DNA of 64,000 nucleotides from NCBI GenBank assembly GCA_964567755.1, contig CAZMNW010000001.1:191510-255509 (forward strand), in the 5' to 3' direction. The stretch is from DASRJW01 sp964567755. GTDB taxonomy: Bacteria; Krumholzibacteriota; Krumholzibacteriia; G020349025. How positions within the stretch are numbered: the stretch's first letter is position 1; each line of letters begins with the position of its first letter. The notes under the pieces were generated by a model. That model was not told the origin of the DNA and searched no databases. It worked only from the letters and a program-made list of their open reading frames with translations. The translations under genes and the position numbers were made by a program. Shown piece by piece: positions 27,356 through 36,862 of this stretch.

Positions 27356-29221
27356 CTACGGCTGCGCGCGTTCCGGGATGACACCGAAATGGGCTTCGAA
27401 GACGGCATCGCCCGCCGCCGGATCCAAGGGCTGCGGATTTTCCGTCGTGTGCTCGGCGAAAACGGGCATCGACTGCAGTACCGCGGTGACCGCGCAAACC
27501 GCGACGACTTCTGGCGCGAAGCGGTAGTGCCCGCGGAGATCGGTACGTGTGACGCGGAGCACGCGACATGTCGATAGGAGCTGAACCTCGACAGCGGGGA
27601 TTCCGGCCTCGCCGGGGTCACGGACGCCGTCTCGGTCCCAGTCGGCGAACACGACGCCCTCGATGGCCAACGCAGACCCTGGCGGCGGAATGCTGTCCGG
27701 TGGCGCGACTCCGAAGTTCACCTCGAAGACCATGCTGCCGTCCGCCGATGGCCCAAACAAATACACTGGGTTCGGCGTCGTGTCGATCCAATCACCGTAG
27801 TGTTGCACGGCCCACGGCATCGGGCAGGGCACCTGGGCGCCAATCAGTCTGTAATGACCGTTCTGGTCGGTGCGCGTGTACGCCAAGGCGGGAAGCATGC
27901 ACTCGAGTGCGGCTGCGGTTACTTCGACGTCCGCCACCCCCGCTTCGCCGCGGTCGCGCGCACCGTTGCGATTTCCGTCCAGGTACACCACGCCCTCGAC
28001 GAAGAGCTCCAACTGCGTCGAATCTTGGGGAGCGACACCGAAGTTCGCCACCAACACCAAACCGCCGGTCGGCGGGCGATCGAATACGACTGGGTTGGGA
28101 CTGGTGTCCACGTGGCCCGCGATGGGTTCCCGGTGCACCACGAAGGGTGGAGCGCACTCAGGAAGTTGCATCGTGTAACGGCCGTTCTCGTCGGTGCGCG
28201 ACTCGATGGGCGCGAATGTCGGACAGTTCGGCGCGGCACCCGATACGAGCACGCCAGGCAAGCCAGGCTCACCCCGATCGCGCACCCCATTGTGATTCTG
28301 GTCCGAAAAGACCGCGCCGCTCACCGCAACGACCAGCGCAGGTTTCGCCGAGCAAGCGAAGTCGCCGCGCCCGAAACCGGAGAGCGTCCCGTCGGGGTTG
28401 AGAAGGATCAGCACTTGCATTCTTGTGGGTGTCGTCGGCACGCACCCGCCGGTGTTCCAGATCAACTCATAGAGGCCTGGTTCGCTGACCGTGAATGCGT
28501 AGTGGCCACGCTCGTCTGTCTCTGCCATCTGCACCGTGCTGTCGAAGACGAGAGAGACGGTGTGGCCGCCCATGCCGAAATCGCCTTCCTGCCTGCGGCC
28601 GTCTCCGTTCAGGTCACCGAAGACGAAACCCGAGATCTCGCCTGTGGCCGGTTGCGGTTCCGCGAGATTCAAACGGGCGTGAAATGCGAAGCTCCCGTTC
28701 GAAGGGTCATGAAACACCCACTCCATCGACTCGGAGGTCTCGCCGGGTTCGAGCACCCCGTCGTCTCCATAGGTCCCGCCGTGGTCGAAGACGCAGGACG
28801 TCGGGCAGGTCGCGCATTCCCACTCGATGCATGCGGCGTTCACGGGGCGCACGTCTTCCGGGACGAAGTCGGTGACGGTGATCCCTACCGGACCTGGCAA
28901 GGCGTTGTTGGAGGTGTTCCGCACCGCGACCTGTGCACGCACCAGTTGGCTATCCGGATTCTGTTCGATGCCGGTGACCACGAGCCGGAACGGGGAGAAG
29001 CTGCCGTCCGGGGATTCGAGGCTGAATTCCAGGGCTCGGCCTCTGGCGTCATAGAGGCCACGGTAATCGGTGGAATCGTTGGGCAAACCGGGGGCGGGCC
29101 GCTGCGGATCGTCACCACAACCGGGAAGCGCACTCGCGACCGCGAGGAACGCGCTCACGAAGAAGCGGCCTAACCTGTTCTCATCGCGCGAGCCCGGAAC
29201 GCGCCGATCGAGGACCAACAT
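27356..29221 (-). CDS. Lipoprotein with four SdrD-B-like repeats
   Basis: A 621-residue lipoprotein: signal peptide with lipobox LPGC (Cys35), an unassigned N-terminal domain of about 190 residues with a conserved-looking Cys cluster (CIEWECATCPTSC), then four SdrD-B/Cna-B-like beta domains starting near 195, 305, 415 and 525. Each repeat begins G.VF.D.N.NG.RD.GE.G and continues TD..G.Y.F; the DxNxNGxxD loop is a calcium-binding-type loop. Such repeats form stiff stalks on the cell surface. AGGAGG lies seven bases before the ATG at 29221; the longer in-frame start upstream has no such site. Confidence 0.85.
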   Translation of the reverse strand: MLVLDRRVPGSRDENRLGRFFVSAFLAVASALPGCGDDPQRPAPGLPNDSTDYRGLYDARGRALEFSLESPDGSFSPFRLVVTGIEQNPDSQLVRAQVAVRNTSNNALPGPVGITVTDFVPEDVRPVNAACIEWECATCPTSCVFDHGGTYGDDGVLEPGETSESMEWVFHDPSNGSFAFHARLNLAEPQPATGEISGFVFGDLNGDGRRQEGDFGMGGHTVSLVFDSTVQMAETDERGHYAFTVSEPGLYELIWNTGGCVPTTPTRMQVLILLNPDGTLSGFGRGDFACSAKPALVVAVSGAVFSDQNHNGVRDRGEPGLPGVLVSGAAPNCPTFAPIESRTDENGRYTMQLPECAPPFVVHREPIAGHVDTSPNPVVFDRPPTGGLVLVANFGVAPQDSTQLELFVEGVVYLDGNRNGARDRGEAGVADVEVTAAALECMLPALAYTRTDQNGHYRLIGAQVPCPMPWAVQHYGDWIDTTPNPVYLFGPSADGSMVFEVNFGVAPPDSIPPPGSALAIEGVVFADWDRDGVRDPGEAGIPAVEVQLLSTCRVLRVTRTDLRGHYRFAPEVVAVCAVTAVLQSMPVFAEHTTENPQPLDPAAGDAVFEAHFGVIPERAQP

Positions 29222-29436
29222 CTCATACCTCCTCGATGTGCAGACCGGACCAGGAGAGTGGCTGAAAACCCAGCCATGCACCCTCAATTTAGCACTTTCG
29301 GCACCGCCTGCCAGGGGGTAGGAGGCCCATCGACTCTATGGCGCATCGTGGCCCTCAACGCTTTGGAGGCCCCAGGCTGGCCTAGACCGGCCCTAGAATT
29401 GTCCCTCTAACCAAACAGGACGGATTCTCGCAAATA

Positions 29437-29455
29437 TGTCCTCCACAGGAGGACA
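29437..29455. repeat. 8-bp inverted repeat in the spacer before the symporter gene's end
   Basis: TGTCCTCC, ACA, GGAGGACA. It sits in the 338-base spacer 29222-29559 between the SdrD-repeat lipoprotein start and the AGCS symporter end. No T-run follows; a terminator for the symporter or an operator are both possible. Nothing else was recognised in this spacer. Confidence 0.5.
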
Positions 29456-29559
29456 ACTGCGAAACGTGATTCGCCCAAAGATGACCGATGCGCGTCCATG
29501 CGGCTCGAGCGGAGGCGCCTGACAGCATCGAAACCAGTCTGGCCCCGTCGAATCGAGCC

Positions 29560-30915
29560 TCACCCGAGCTTCGTGTCCGAGTCCGCGTCCAGGTTGCCGC
29601 TCCACAAGTAATGTCGCGTCTCGCCGACGATGACATGAGAGAGGACGAGGAGCGAGATCAGATTCGGCACGGCCATGAGGCCATTGGCAACGTCGGCGAA
29701 TGACCATACCGCGGGCAGAGTCGCGACCGAACCCACCATCACCGCCAGCACCCACAGCACGCGGTAGGGCCGGATGATACGCACACCGAAGAGATATTCC
29801 GCCGCTTTCTCGCCGTAGTACGACCAGCCAAGAATCGTGGAAAACACGAACGTCAACAGGCCAACCGTGAGCACCAGGGGCCCGACACCAGGGAACTCGG
29901 CGAACGCGGCGCGTGTGAGCGCCGCGCCGGTCAGGCCTTCGGTCCAGTCGCCGGCGTTCACTACCACCAGGCCTGTCATGGCACAGACCACGACCGTATC
30001 CCAGAAAGTGCCGGTGCAGGAAACCAATGCTTGGCGCACGGGATTGCGCGTCATCGCCGCGGCGGCGACGATCGGCGCGCTGCCGAGGCCGGATTCGTTG
30101 GAGAACAAGCCGCGCGCGATGCCGTAGCGCATCGCTTCCTTCATGCCGGCGCCCAGGAAACCGCCGACGGCGGCTTGTCCGGTGAAAGCGGAACGACCGA
30201 TGAGTGCGACGGTCTCGGCGAGCGTATCGCTCTTCATGATCAGCAAGATCGCGCACCCGAGCACGTAGAAGACCGCCATGAACGGCACCAGCACGTCGCA
30301 CGTGCGCGCGATCGAACGGATGCCGCCGAGGATGACGACGGCGGTGAGCAGGGTCATGAGGCTGCCCGACCAAACCGGCGAGATGCCGAAGGATTCTTTC
30401 ACCATCGCCGCGATCGAATTCGCTTGCACCATGTTGCCGATGCCAAATGCGGCGACGGCGGTGAGACCCGCGAAGAGCATGCCGAGCCAGCGCGCGTTCA
30501 TGCCACGCTCGAGGACGTACATCGGACCGCCGGCCATCATCCCCTTCGCGTCGCGCGTGCGGTATTTCACCGAAAGCACGGCCTCGGCGTATTTTGTCGC
30601 CATGCCGAAGACGCCGGTCAGCCACATCCACAGCACGGCGCCGGGTCCACCCGCGCTAATTGCGGTCGCGACGCCAACGATGTTGCCGGTGCCGATGGTC
30701 GCCGCGAGCGCGGTGGTGAGCGCGCTGAAATGACTGACGTCGCCCTCGCCTTCGGGCCGGCGCTGGAAGGACAGGCGAATCGCCTTTCCCAAATAGCGTT
30801 GGATGAAACGAAGTCGGAAGGTGAGGTAAACATGCGTGCCGAAGAGGAGGATCAGTAACGGGTAACCCCACACGAGATTGCTGGCCGCGGACAGTGCCTT
30901 TTCGATCGCTTCCAT
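29560..30915 (-). CDS. AGCS family sodium:alanine/glycine symporter
   Basis: A 451-residue amino-acid:cation symporter with about eleven membrane spans. Signature segments: HFSALTTALAATIGTGNIVGVATAI near residues 62-86, GGPGAVLWMWLTGVFGMATKYAEAVLSVKYR, GGPMYVLERG and NESGLGSAPIVAAAA. These are diagnostic for the AGCS family (DagA/AlsT/YaaJ), which imports alanine or glycine with Na+ or H+. AGGAGG lies six bases before the ATG. Transcribed alone. Confidence 0.93.
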   Translation of the reverse strand: MEAIEKALSAASNLVWGYPLLILLFGTHVYLTFRLRFIQRYLGKAIRLSFQRRPEGEGDVSHFSALTTALAATIGTGNIVGVATAISAGGPGAVLWMWLTGVFGMATKYAEAVLSVKYRTRDAKGMMAGGPMYVLERGMNARWLGMLFAGLTAVAAFGIGNMVQANSIAAMVKESFGISPVWSGSLMTLLTAVVILGGIRSIARTCDVLVPFMAVFYVLGCAILLIMKSDTLAETVALIGRSAFTGQAAVGGFLGAGMKEAMRYGIARGLFSNESGLGSAPIVAAAAMTRNPVRQALVSCTGTFWDTVVVCAMTGLVVVNAGDWTEGLTGAALTRAAFAEFPGVGPLVLTVGLLTFVFSTILGWSYYGEKAAEYLFGVRIIRPYRVLWVLAVMVGSVATLPAVWSFADVANGLMAVPNLISLLVLSHVIVGETRHYLWSGNLDADSDTKLG

Positions 30916-31057
30916 CCTGACCTCCTTCTGCCATTGCCGGTGGAAATCGGCGCGATTCTAATGGACGTCCGCGGTTTTGCCAGCGGAGAATCGGGCCGCC
31001 AGAGGCAATGACCCACAGGGCTTTGCGTTCGAACGGATGGCAGGAGATCCAGGGAAC

Positions 31058-31446
31058 ATGATTCGCCTGTGCACGAAGCTCGCCATCACGCTGCTTTCGA
31101 CGCTGACTCTGGCTTCTCCGGCGATCGCGGATCCGATCGACGACATCCTGTGCGCCGTCTGCTCGCAGCACAAACGGTCGCCAGCATGTGGCAACGACAG
31201 ATGCTGCGGGACGGCAAAGCCGCCGGGATGGACGCGGCGACCGGCATGACCTTGGGTTGGATCTTCGAAGAGCACGCCGATGGCTCGCGTTTCCGGGTGC
31301 GCTGTGCAGATCTCGGCACCGGTCCCGTGGCCGATGACTTCGGCACGGTCCGGACTACGGCGCTGGTTGCACGCTTCGAGACGCGCGAAGAAGACATCGC
31401 CATCGAGAGCAACGTTCCCTTGCCTTCGACGCTGCGCCGGCGCTAG
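31058..31446 (+). pseudogene. Small exported protein gene with an apparent 1-base frameshift
   Basis: ATG at 31058 (with CAGGGA upstream) opens a signal peptide MIRLCTKLAITLLSTLTLASPAIA and ADPIDDIL. At about 31151 the coherent text moves to another frame, RRLLAAQTVASMWQRQMLRDG, and continues through GMTLGWIFEEHADGSRFRVRCAD to a stop at 31446. Dropping the T at 31151 would give one 129-residue exported protein ending IESNVPLPSTLRRR. Family not recognised. Real inactivation and an assembly error cannot be told apart here. The antiporter gene starts nine bases after its stop. Confidence 0.5.
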
Positions 31447-31454
31447 ATGGATGC

Positions 31455-33512
31455 ATGGAAGCGCATGCGTTCCTCCAGGCTCTGGCACTCGTTCTGTGTG
31501 TGGCGGCCGTCACCTCCGTGCTGTTCCAGTGGTTGCGGCAGCCCGTGCTGCTGGGCTACGTGGTGGGTGGGCTCGTCGTCGGCCCACACGTTCCCATACC
31601 GCTCGTCGCGGACACCCAAATCATTCACACGCTCTCGGAACTGGGCGTCATTCTGCTGTTGTTCTCGCTCGGGCTCGAGTTCAACTTACGCCGTCTCGCG
31701 CGCCTCGGTGCCACGTCGAGCTTGACCACGGTGATCGAGGTCTCGGCGACGGCGTGGCTCGGCTTCACGGCCGGACGCTTGCTCGGTTGGAGCATCCACG
31801 AGAGCCTGTACGCGGGAGCCATCGTCGCCATTTCGAGCACGACGATCGTCCTCAAGGCCTTCGACGAGCGCCAAGTGCACAGCAAAGTGCGCGACACCGT
31901 GCTCGGCATCCTCATCGTCGAAGACTTGGTGGCCATCCTGCTCATGGCGCTGCTCACCGCCGTTTCGCTCGGCAGCGGCCTGTCCACTGGCTCGCTGGCG
32001 ATCACGGCAATACGCCTGGGCGGGTTCCTCACCGCTCTCATTGTCGTCGGACTCCTCGTCGTTCCGCGGGCCATGCGTGCCATCGAGCGTTTGAACCGTC
32101 CGGAGACGACGCTGATCGCAAGCATCGGCATCTGCTTCGCGACGGCCCTGCTCGCACGCAAAATGGGTTACGCCCTCGCCTTGGGGGCTTTCGTCGCTGG
32201 CTCCCTCGTCGGGGAATCCGGCCACTCGCGGCACGTGACCGCGCTCGTGCGACCCATCCGCGATCTCTTTGTCGCCATTTTCTTCGTTTCGGTCGGCATG
32301 TCGATCGACCCGCAGATCATCGTGAGTCACTGGCCCCTGATTGCGCTCTTCGTCGCCGTCGTCGTGGTCGGCAAGGTGGGCGGCGTGGCACTCGGAGTTT
32401 TCCTCATGGACCACGGAATTCGCGTCTCGGTGCAGACCGGCATGAGCCTGGCGCAGATCGGCGAGCTCTCGTTCGTGATCGCCAGTATCGGGGTCACATT
32501 GGGGACCATCCCGGCGTCGTTGTACTCCATCGCCATCGCCGTGTCGGCCTTCACCACGCTGCTCACCCCGTGGCTCATGCGCTTGTCGGGACCTCTGGCC
32601 GAGTTGGTGGATCGCAGCTTGCCGCATCCGATTCAGACATTCGCCGCGCTGTACGGCACATGGCTCGAGAAAGTGCGTAGCGCGCCGCGGCAGGCCCGGC
32701 GCAGTGCCGCCGTGATGCGTTCGGTCCGCTGGCTGTTGCTCGACGCCGCGATGGCGACCCTCATCGTCATCTCCGCGGCGCTTTCGCAACGGGTCGTTCT
32801 CGCCGCGCTGCAGGAGCGCGCGGGTGTGACGCCGGATCGTGGCAGAATTCTGCTCGCGACAGCGGTGCTGCTGCTGTCGCTGCCCTTCTGGGTTGGTATC
32901 GTGCGCTCTGCGCGCCGGCTCGGCTTGCGCCTGGCGTCGCTGGCGCTGCCCGCGCTTCCCGAAGGCAAGCTCGACCTCGCGGCAGCGCCAAGAAAATCTC
33001 TCGTGGTGACGCTTCAGATCGCCATCGTGCTCATGGTCGGCCTGCCGCTCGTCCTCGTGACGCAACCTTTCCTGCGCGGGATCGAGACCGCGCTCGTGCT
33101 CGCCGCGCTCGGCGGTCTCGTGGTGTCTCTGGTGGTCGTGTTCTGGCGCAGCACCGCCGATCTCCATGGGCACGTCCGTGCCGGCGCCGAGCTGATCCTC
33201 GAGGCACTCCTGGCGCAGTCACGCACGCCCGGCAAACCTGTGCCCGACGCGCTGGCGCAGATCGAAGATTTCATTCCGGGCATGGGAAAACCGACACTCG
33301 TGAGTCTCGAGAGCGCCAGCCTCGCGGTGAATCAGACGCTGGCGACACTCAATCTGCGCGGCCGCACGGGAGCGACCGTGCTCGCGATCGTGCGCGACGG
33401 CCAAGGGATCTTGCCGAGCGCGGACGACGTCCTGATGGCGGGCGATGTGCTCACACTCACGGGCACGCATGAGTCCATCGTGGCGGCGACGACACTGCTC
33501 GCCACACGCTAA
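31455..33512 (+). CDS. CPA2 family cation:proton antiporter with TrkA-C domain
   Basis: A 685-residue membrane protein of the KefB/YbaL type. The first 380 residues contain about twelve spans with GYVVGGLVVGPH, ELGVILLLFSLGLEF and VEDLVAILLMALL, as in Na+/H+ exchanger domains. A central region (about 410-590) adds four further spans, which is unusual compared with Kef proteins, and no Rossmann TrkA-N domain is seen. The last 85 residues (GKPTLVSLESASLAVNQTLATLNLRGRTGATVLAI to LTLTGTHESI) are a TrkA-C/RCK-C ligand-binding domain. It probably exchanges K+ or Na+ for H+ with cytoplasmic gating. This resembles the PF00999-plus-RCK_C 'cation:proton antiporter' group. Confidence 0.88.
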   Translation: MEAHAFLQALALVLCVAAVTSVLFQWLRQPVLLGYVVGGLVVGPHVPIPLVADTQIIHTLSELGVILLLFSLGLEFNLRRLARLGATSSLTTVIEVSATAWLGFTAGRLLGWSIHESLYAGAIVAISSTTIVLKAFDERQVHSKVRDTVLGILIVEDLVAILLMALLTAVSLGSGLSTGSLAITAIRLGGFLTALIVVGLLVVPRAMRAIERLNRPETTLIASIGICFATALLARKMGYALALGAFVAGSLVGESGHSRHVTALVRPIRDLFVAIFFVSVGMSIDPQIIVSHWPLIALFVAVVVVGKVGGVALGVFLMDHGIRVSVQTGMSLAQIGELSFVIASIGVTLGTIPASLYSIAIAVSAFTTLLTPWLMRLSGPLAELVDRSLPHPIQTFAALYGTWLEKVRSAPRQARRSAAVMRSVRWLLLDAAMATLIVISAALSQRVVLAALQERAGVTPDRGRILLATAVLLLSLPFWVGIVRSARRLGLRLASLALPALPEGKLDLAAAPRKSLVVTLQIAIVLMVGLPLVLVTQPFLRGIETALVLAALGGLVVSLVVVFWRSTADLHGHVRAGAELILEALLAQSRTPGKPVPDALAQIEDFIPGMGKPTLVSLESASLAVNQTLATLNLRGRTGATVLAIVRDGQGILPSADDVLMAGDVLTLTGTHESIVAATTLLATR

Positions 33513-33518
33513 AAAGCG

Positions 33519-33542
33519 CGGCCGGCACCCTTCGCCGGGCCC
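33519..33542. terminator. Possible bidirectional terminator between convergent genes
   Basis: GGCCGGC and CGCCGGGCC form an imperfect GC-rich stem with one bulge in the 30-base gap between the convergent antiporter and glycoside-hydrolase-like genes. An A-run lies on one side (CTAAAAAG). Placement rather than strength supports the call. Confidence 0.35.
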
Positions 33543-35624
33543 TCAACGCAGAAGCGTCATCTTGTGTGTCTCGGACCAGGTGGGTGTTTCGATGCGGTAG
33601 AAGTACGTGCCCGATCGGACGGGGATGCCCAGGCCATCGGTGCCGTCCCAGATGAAGCTGTGATCGGGAGCGGCCAACATTGGGCCGTCGGCGAGCACGC
33701 GGACCAACCGGCCGCGGACATCGAGAACCGAGAGACGCACGCGCTCGGGGGCGAGCAACTCGAAACGAATGCGCGTCGCCGGGTTGAAAGGGTTCGGCTC
33801 GTTCTGTTGCAGCGCACCGCGCGGGGGCGCTGGTAGGCCGCCGGGGCGGAGCAGAATGCGCCCGTCCCAAGGGGGCACCGTCTCTGCGCTCACCCTCGCA
33901 CCATCGAACACGGTGGAGCCCGGTATGTCGAGACGCGTGTACGAACCCCCGAGTGCGATCGTTTGCGGCACCGCCGTGTAGTTGAGCAGCACCGTCCCAC
34001 GCTCGAAGTCGCGCCGATACACCGAGACTTCACCTTCACGCAACGACACGTTGTCGATCCATACCGTGGCCGGAACTCGCAGGAATAGATTCAAACTTGC
34101 CGATGCCGTTCCCGGGGCGAAAAAGACAATGTCCTCACGCTTCCAGTCCGGCGTCAACGCAATCGTGCGGTTCCCGAGACACGTGTTGCTGGGACAGCCC
34201 TCGCCGTAGAGGTGCAGCGACAGGTCGACGGCACGGTCGGCGCGCACGCGCAGCGTGAGCACGTAGCTGGTGCCGCTCTGCAACGCGGCGCCACTGCTCC
34301 AAACCTTGAGCTCGCCACCAGGGGAGACGGTTTGCACGCTGATGCGGCCGGTCCCTTGATCGGCGGCGAAATCACCTACAGCTCCGAATGGATACCACGA
34401 CCAGCCGTCAATCCCGTTGGAGAAGTTGCTGTTCGTGATCAGCTCCGGACCGGAAAACACACCGATGCGTGCCATCGGGCCCAGAGCTCGCCCGAGATAC
34501 GCCGCGCCTCGACCGGCGTGATCGAACTCTGGCTCCCACCACAGAGCACCGTTGCCTATCGATTGTCCGGCGTCGAGGCTGTAGAAGCCGTCGCCGAGCA
34601 GCGTCGAGACGAAGGTGAAGCGCTTGTGGCGCTCGAACTCGCTCGAGCGCGCGGGTGCGAGCTGCGTCCCTTGCCACACGGAGTTCATGATCGTCGATGC
34701 GTATGGCATGCTCGAGAACGGTGCCGCGAGATAGCCGGAGGTGGCATCGAGCATCTCGTAGCTCCAGTTGTAGCGATAGGGATTGCCGGCGTCGACGTTG
34801 CTCCAGCCCGAAGGGAATGCCTCGTGAATCGAGCCGTTGAGCCAGCCGAAGTAGTCCGAGGCGCCGTTGCCCACGAGCGCCAGAGGTCGCCCGCGGCGGC
34901 TCTCGAGGCCGTCGAAGCGGCGGCGAAGATCCGCCGCCAATGCGACCAACGATTGATTCCACAGCGAATCGAGCCCAGCCGCGGCGTCGGCCACACCGTC
35001 GCAGCCCGTGGGGTCGTGCGTCGGGTTGCAGTCCGTGTCGAGCTGCAGGTTGTTCTGGTTCCAGGACAGGCGCTGCCAGTAGTTGTCGAGCATGATGCCA
35101 TCGAGCGAGGGACGTGAGGTCACGAGCCCCTCGATGCGCGCTGCGATGTACTCGCGCCAGCTTCCCTGGGGTCCTGTGCCACCGAGCGCGGTGATGTTCG
35201 CCATGCGCGATCCCGGCCAGTCCGAGGCGGGCAGCGCATTGCGATCGTACCACCAGAGATCATTGCTCTCGGCGTAAGCAATGTTGGCTTGCTCCCAGGC
35301 ATCGGCGCTGTCCTGCGGCCACTCGACGCTGTAAGGGCAGACGTAGAAATAGATGAGGATGTCGGGGTTGCGAGCCCGGAGCTGTGCCAGCTCGGCCTCG
35401 GTCCAAACCGAGTTGAGAACCAGCAGATCCCAGCGCGCCAGCGCCTCGATGTTCGCCGTGTCGGCGAAGCCATGCAGGTAAATGTTGGCGAGTCGGGGAA
35501 AGACCGGATCGGCTGTCGCTTTCGCTGCCGCGAGCACGAGGAGGAGGATTGCGAGCCGATGAGGCAAAGCCGGAACCCCCGAACGATCGATGCGAGTGGA
35601 ATGGGCCTTCGGAGTTCCATGCAT
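33543..35624 (-). CDS. Secreted glycoside-hydrolase-like protein with carbohydrate-binding and FlgD-like sorting domains
   Basis: A 693-residue exported protein. A signal-like stretch (LAILLLVLAAAKATA) is followed by a TIM-barrel-like domain of the 'putative glycoside hydrolase' (GHL) type: LANIYLHGFADTAN, ARNPDILIYFYVCPYSVEW, and SLDGIMLDNYW with a likely catalytic Asp. Residues 430-560 resemble a CBM4/9-like jelly roll (ELITNSNFSNGIDGWSWYP). The last 85 residues (QNEPNPFNPATRIRFEL to HKMTLLR) are a FlgD-like/type-A sorting tail. Substrate unknown. ATG at 35624 has no clear ribosome-binding site, so the start is uncertain. Confidence 0.75.
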   Translation of the reverse strand: MHGTPKAHSTRIDRSGVPALPHRLAILLLVLAAAKATADPVFPRLANIYLHGFADTANIEALARWDLLVLNSVWTEAELAQLRARNPDILIYFYVCPYSVEWPQDSADAWEQANIAYAESNDLWWYDRNALPASDWPGSRMANITALGGTGPQGSWREYIAARIEGLVTSRPSLDGIMLDNYWQRLSWNQNNLQLDTDCNPTHDPTGCDGVADAAAGLDSLWNQSLVALAADLRRRFDGLESRRGRPLALVGNGASDYFGWLNGSIHEAFPSGWSNVDAGNPYRYNWSYEMLDATSGYLAAPFSSMPYASTIMNSVWQGTQLAPARSSEFERHKRFTFVSTLLGDGFYSLDAGQSIGNGALWWEPEFDHAGRGAAYLGRALGPMARIGVFSGPELITNSNFSNGIDGWSWYPFGAVGDFAADQGTGRISVQTVSPGGELKVWSSGAALQSGTSYVLTLRVRADRAVDLSLHLYGEGCPSNTCLGNRTIALTPDWKREDIVFFAPGTASASLNLFLRVPATVWIDNVSLREGEVSVYRRDFERGTVLLNYTAVPQTIALGGSYTRLDIPGSTVFDGARVSAETVPPWDGRILLRPGGLPAPPRGALQQNEPNPFNPATRIRFELLAPERVRLSVLDVRGRLVRVLADGPMLAAPDHSFIWDGTDGLGIPVRSGTYFYRIETPTWSETHKMTLLR

Positions 35625-35876
35625 TGCGCGCGCCAAGATCGCTTTGACGCCATATCGAGGAACGATCGGGATCGTCGCAGGAATCCAGGAGCAGGCGCGG
35701 ACCAGACGTGCGACTGCGCCGCACACGGCCGCGACCGCCCCGGGGGCCCGCAGCGCGCCCTCGTGGTGACGCCCGCCTTGCGCCACCTCCCCCGGGAATA
35801 GATCCGGACACCGCCGGTATCTCCTCCCAGAAGGAGTCGGACGCCAATCGCGTCCAATGCACCTAGGAGGATCCAC

Positions 35877-36836
35877 ATGCCGTCGAAGTTCCACCCATGC
35901 CGAAATGCTCGGCGTCTCGTCACTGGGACCGCCTTGCTCGCTTCACTCACTCTCGCCCCCGCAGCCCGCTCACAACACCTGGATCCCGAATTCGGCTGGA
36001 TGAGAAGCCACTCGGCCCCCGGCCAACTCGTGAGCGTCGAGGTCCGAGTGGATGGGCATTACGTGCCGCTCTATCGCGGGCCGGAGGACCTGAACCGTCA
36101 CTACTTCGAAGCCCAGCGTGGTGAGAACTACGCGCTGCGGATTCGCAATCGCACCGGAAGCCGGGTCGGCGTGCTCATCGCCGTCGATGGTCTCAACGTC
36201 GTGAGCGGCGAACGCTCGCGACTCGGGCATGGCGAGCCAATGTACGTGCTCGATGCCTGGGAAACCGCGGTGATCCAGGGTTGGCGCACTTCGCTCGAGC
36301 ACGTGCGCCAGTTCGTGTTCGTCGATGAGGAACGGTCGTACGCGAGCCGCACCCACCAAGCGAACGGCGACATGGGCTGGATCCGCTTGCTTGCTTTCGA
36401 AGAAGACAGACCGGTCGCAACCAACTTGTTCCGGAACGGCCGGCGGCGCCACGAGTCATCGCAGCGTGACGCAGGACGGAGCGAAACGGGGCGCCTCGAG
36501 GAGTCGGACCGCGACTCTGCCGACAACGAAAAAGAAGGCAGCGCGGGCGCAGGGGACGCCGCGGCACCGGAGGCGCGGGCACAGAAATCGGCGCCGCAAA
36601 CGCTCGAGGGCGCGTCGCGCGCCGACGAGCCGTTCCCCGGCACCGGGTGGGGAGATCGCAAGCGCGACACGGTGCGCAGAACTTGGTTCGTCCCCGCTCT
36701 GGCATCAAGCGATCACATCGTCCTGCGCTACGAGTACGCGAGGGGGCTCACGACACTCGGGATTCTTCCCGAATGGAAAAGGCTCGACGTGCGCGAACGA
36801 GGTGAGTTCGGTTTCGCCAAGGCGCCGCGCTGGTGA
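35877..36836 (+). CDS. Exported protein of unknown function
   Basis: A 319-residue protein with a signal peptide (LLASLTLAPAARSQ). A first domain (residues 45-190) has the segments VRVDGHYVPLYRG, YALRIRNRTGSRVGVLIAVDGLNVVSGE, YVLDAWETAVIQGWRTS and RQFVFVDEERSYA; such text recurs in exported proteins of unknown function. A charged, disordered linker of about 70 residues rich in Glu, Asp, Ala and Arg follows. A short C-terminal segment (HIVLRYEYARGLTTLGI) closes the protein. AGGAGGATCCAC precedes the ATG. I cannot assign a role. Confidence 0.75.
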   Translation: MPSKFHPCRNARRLVTGTALLASLTLAPAARSQHLDPEFGWMRSHSAPGQLVSVEVRVDGHYVPLYRGPEDLNRHYFEAQRGENYALRIRNRTGSRVGVLIAVDGLNVVSGERSRLGHGEPMYVLDAWETAVIQGWRTSLEHVRQFVFVDEERSYASRTHQANGDMGWIRLLAFEEDRPVATNLFRNGRRRHESSQRDAGRSETGRLEESDRDSADNEKEGSAGAGDAAAPEARAQKSAPQTLEGASRADEPFPGTGWGDRKRDTVRRTWFVPALASSDHIVLRYEYARGLTTLGILPEWKRLDVRERGEFGFAKAPRW

Positions 36837-36862
36837 CGTCGAGCACGGCGGCATCGTCGCCG

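Noticed and set aside
28170..28200. Another TGTAAC box inside the SdrD-repeat gene
   Set aside because: It lies in coding sequence and has no CTCATT box 16 bases on.
31686..33173. 495-codon minus frame across the antiporter
   Set aside because: His/Arg/Asp-rich shadow of a membrane protein; no start signal or motif.
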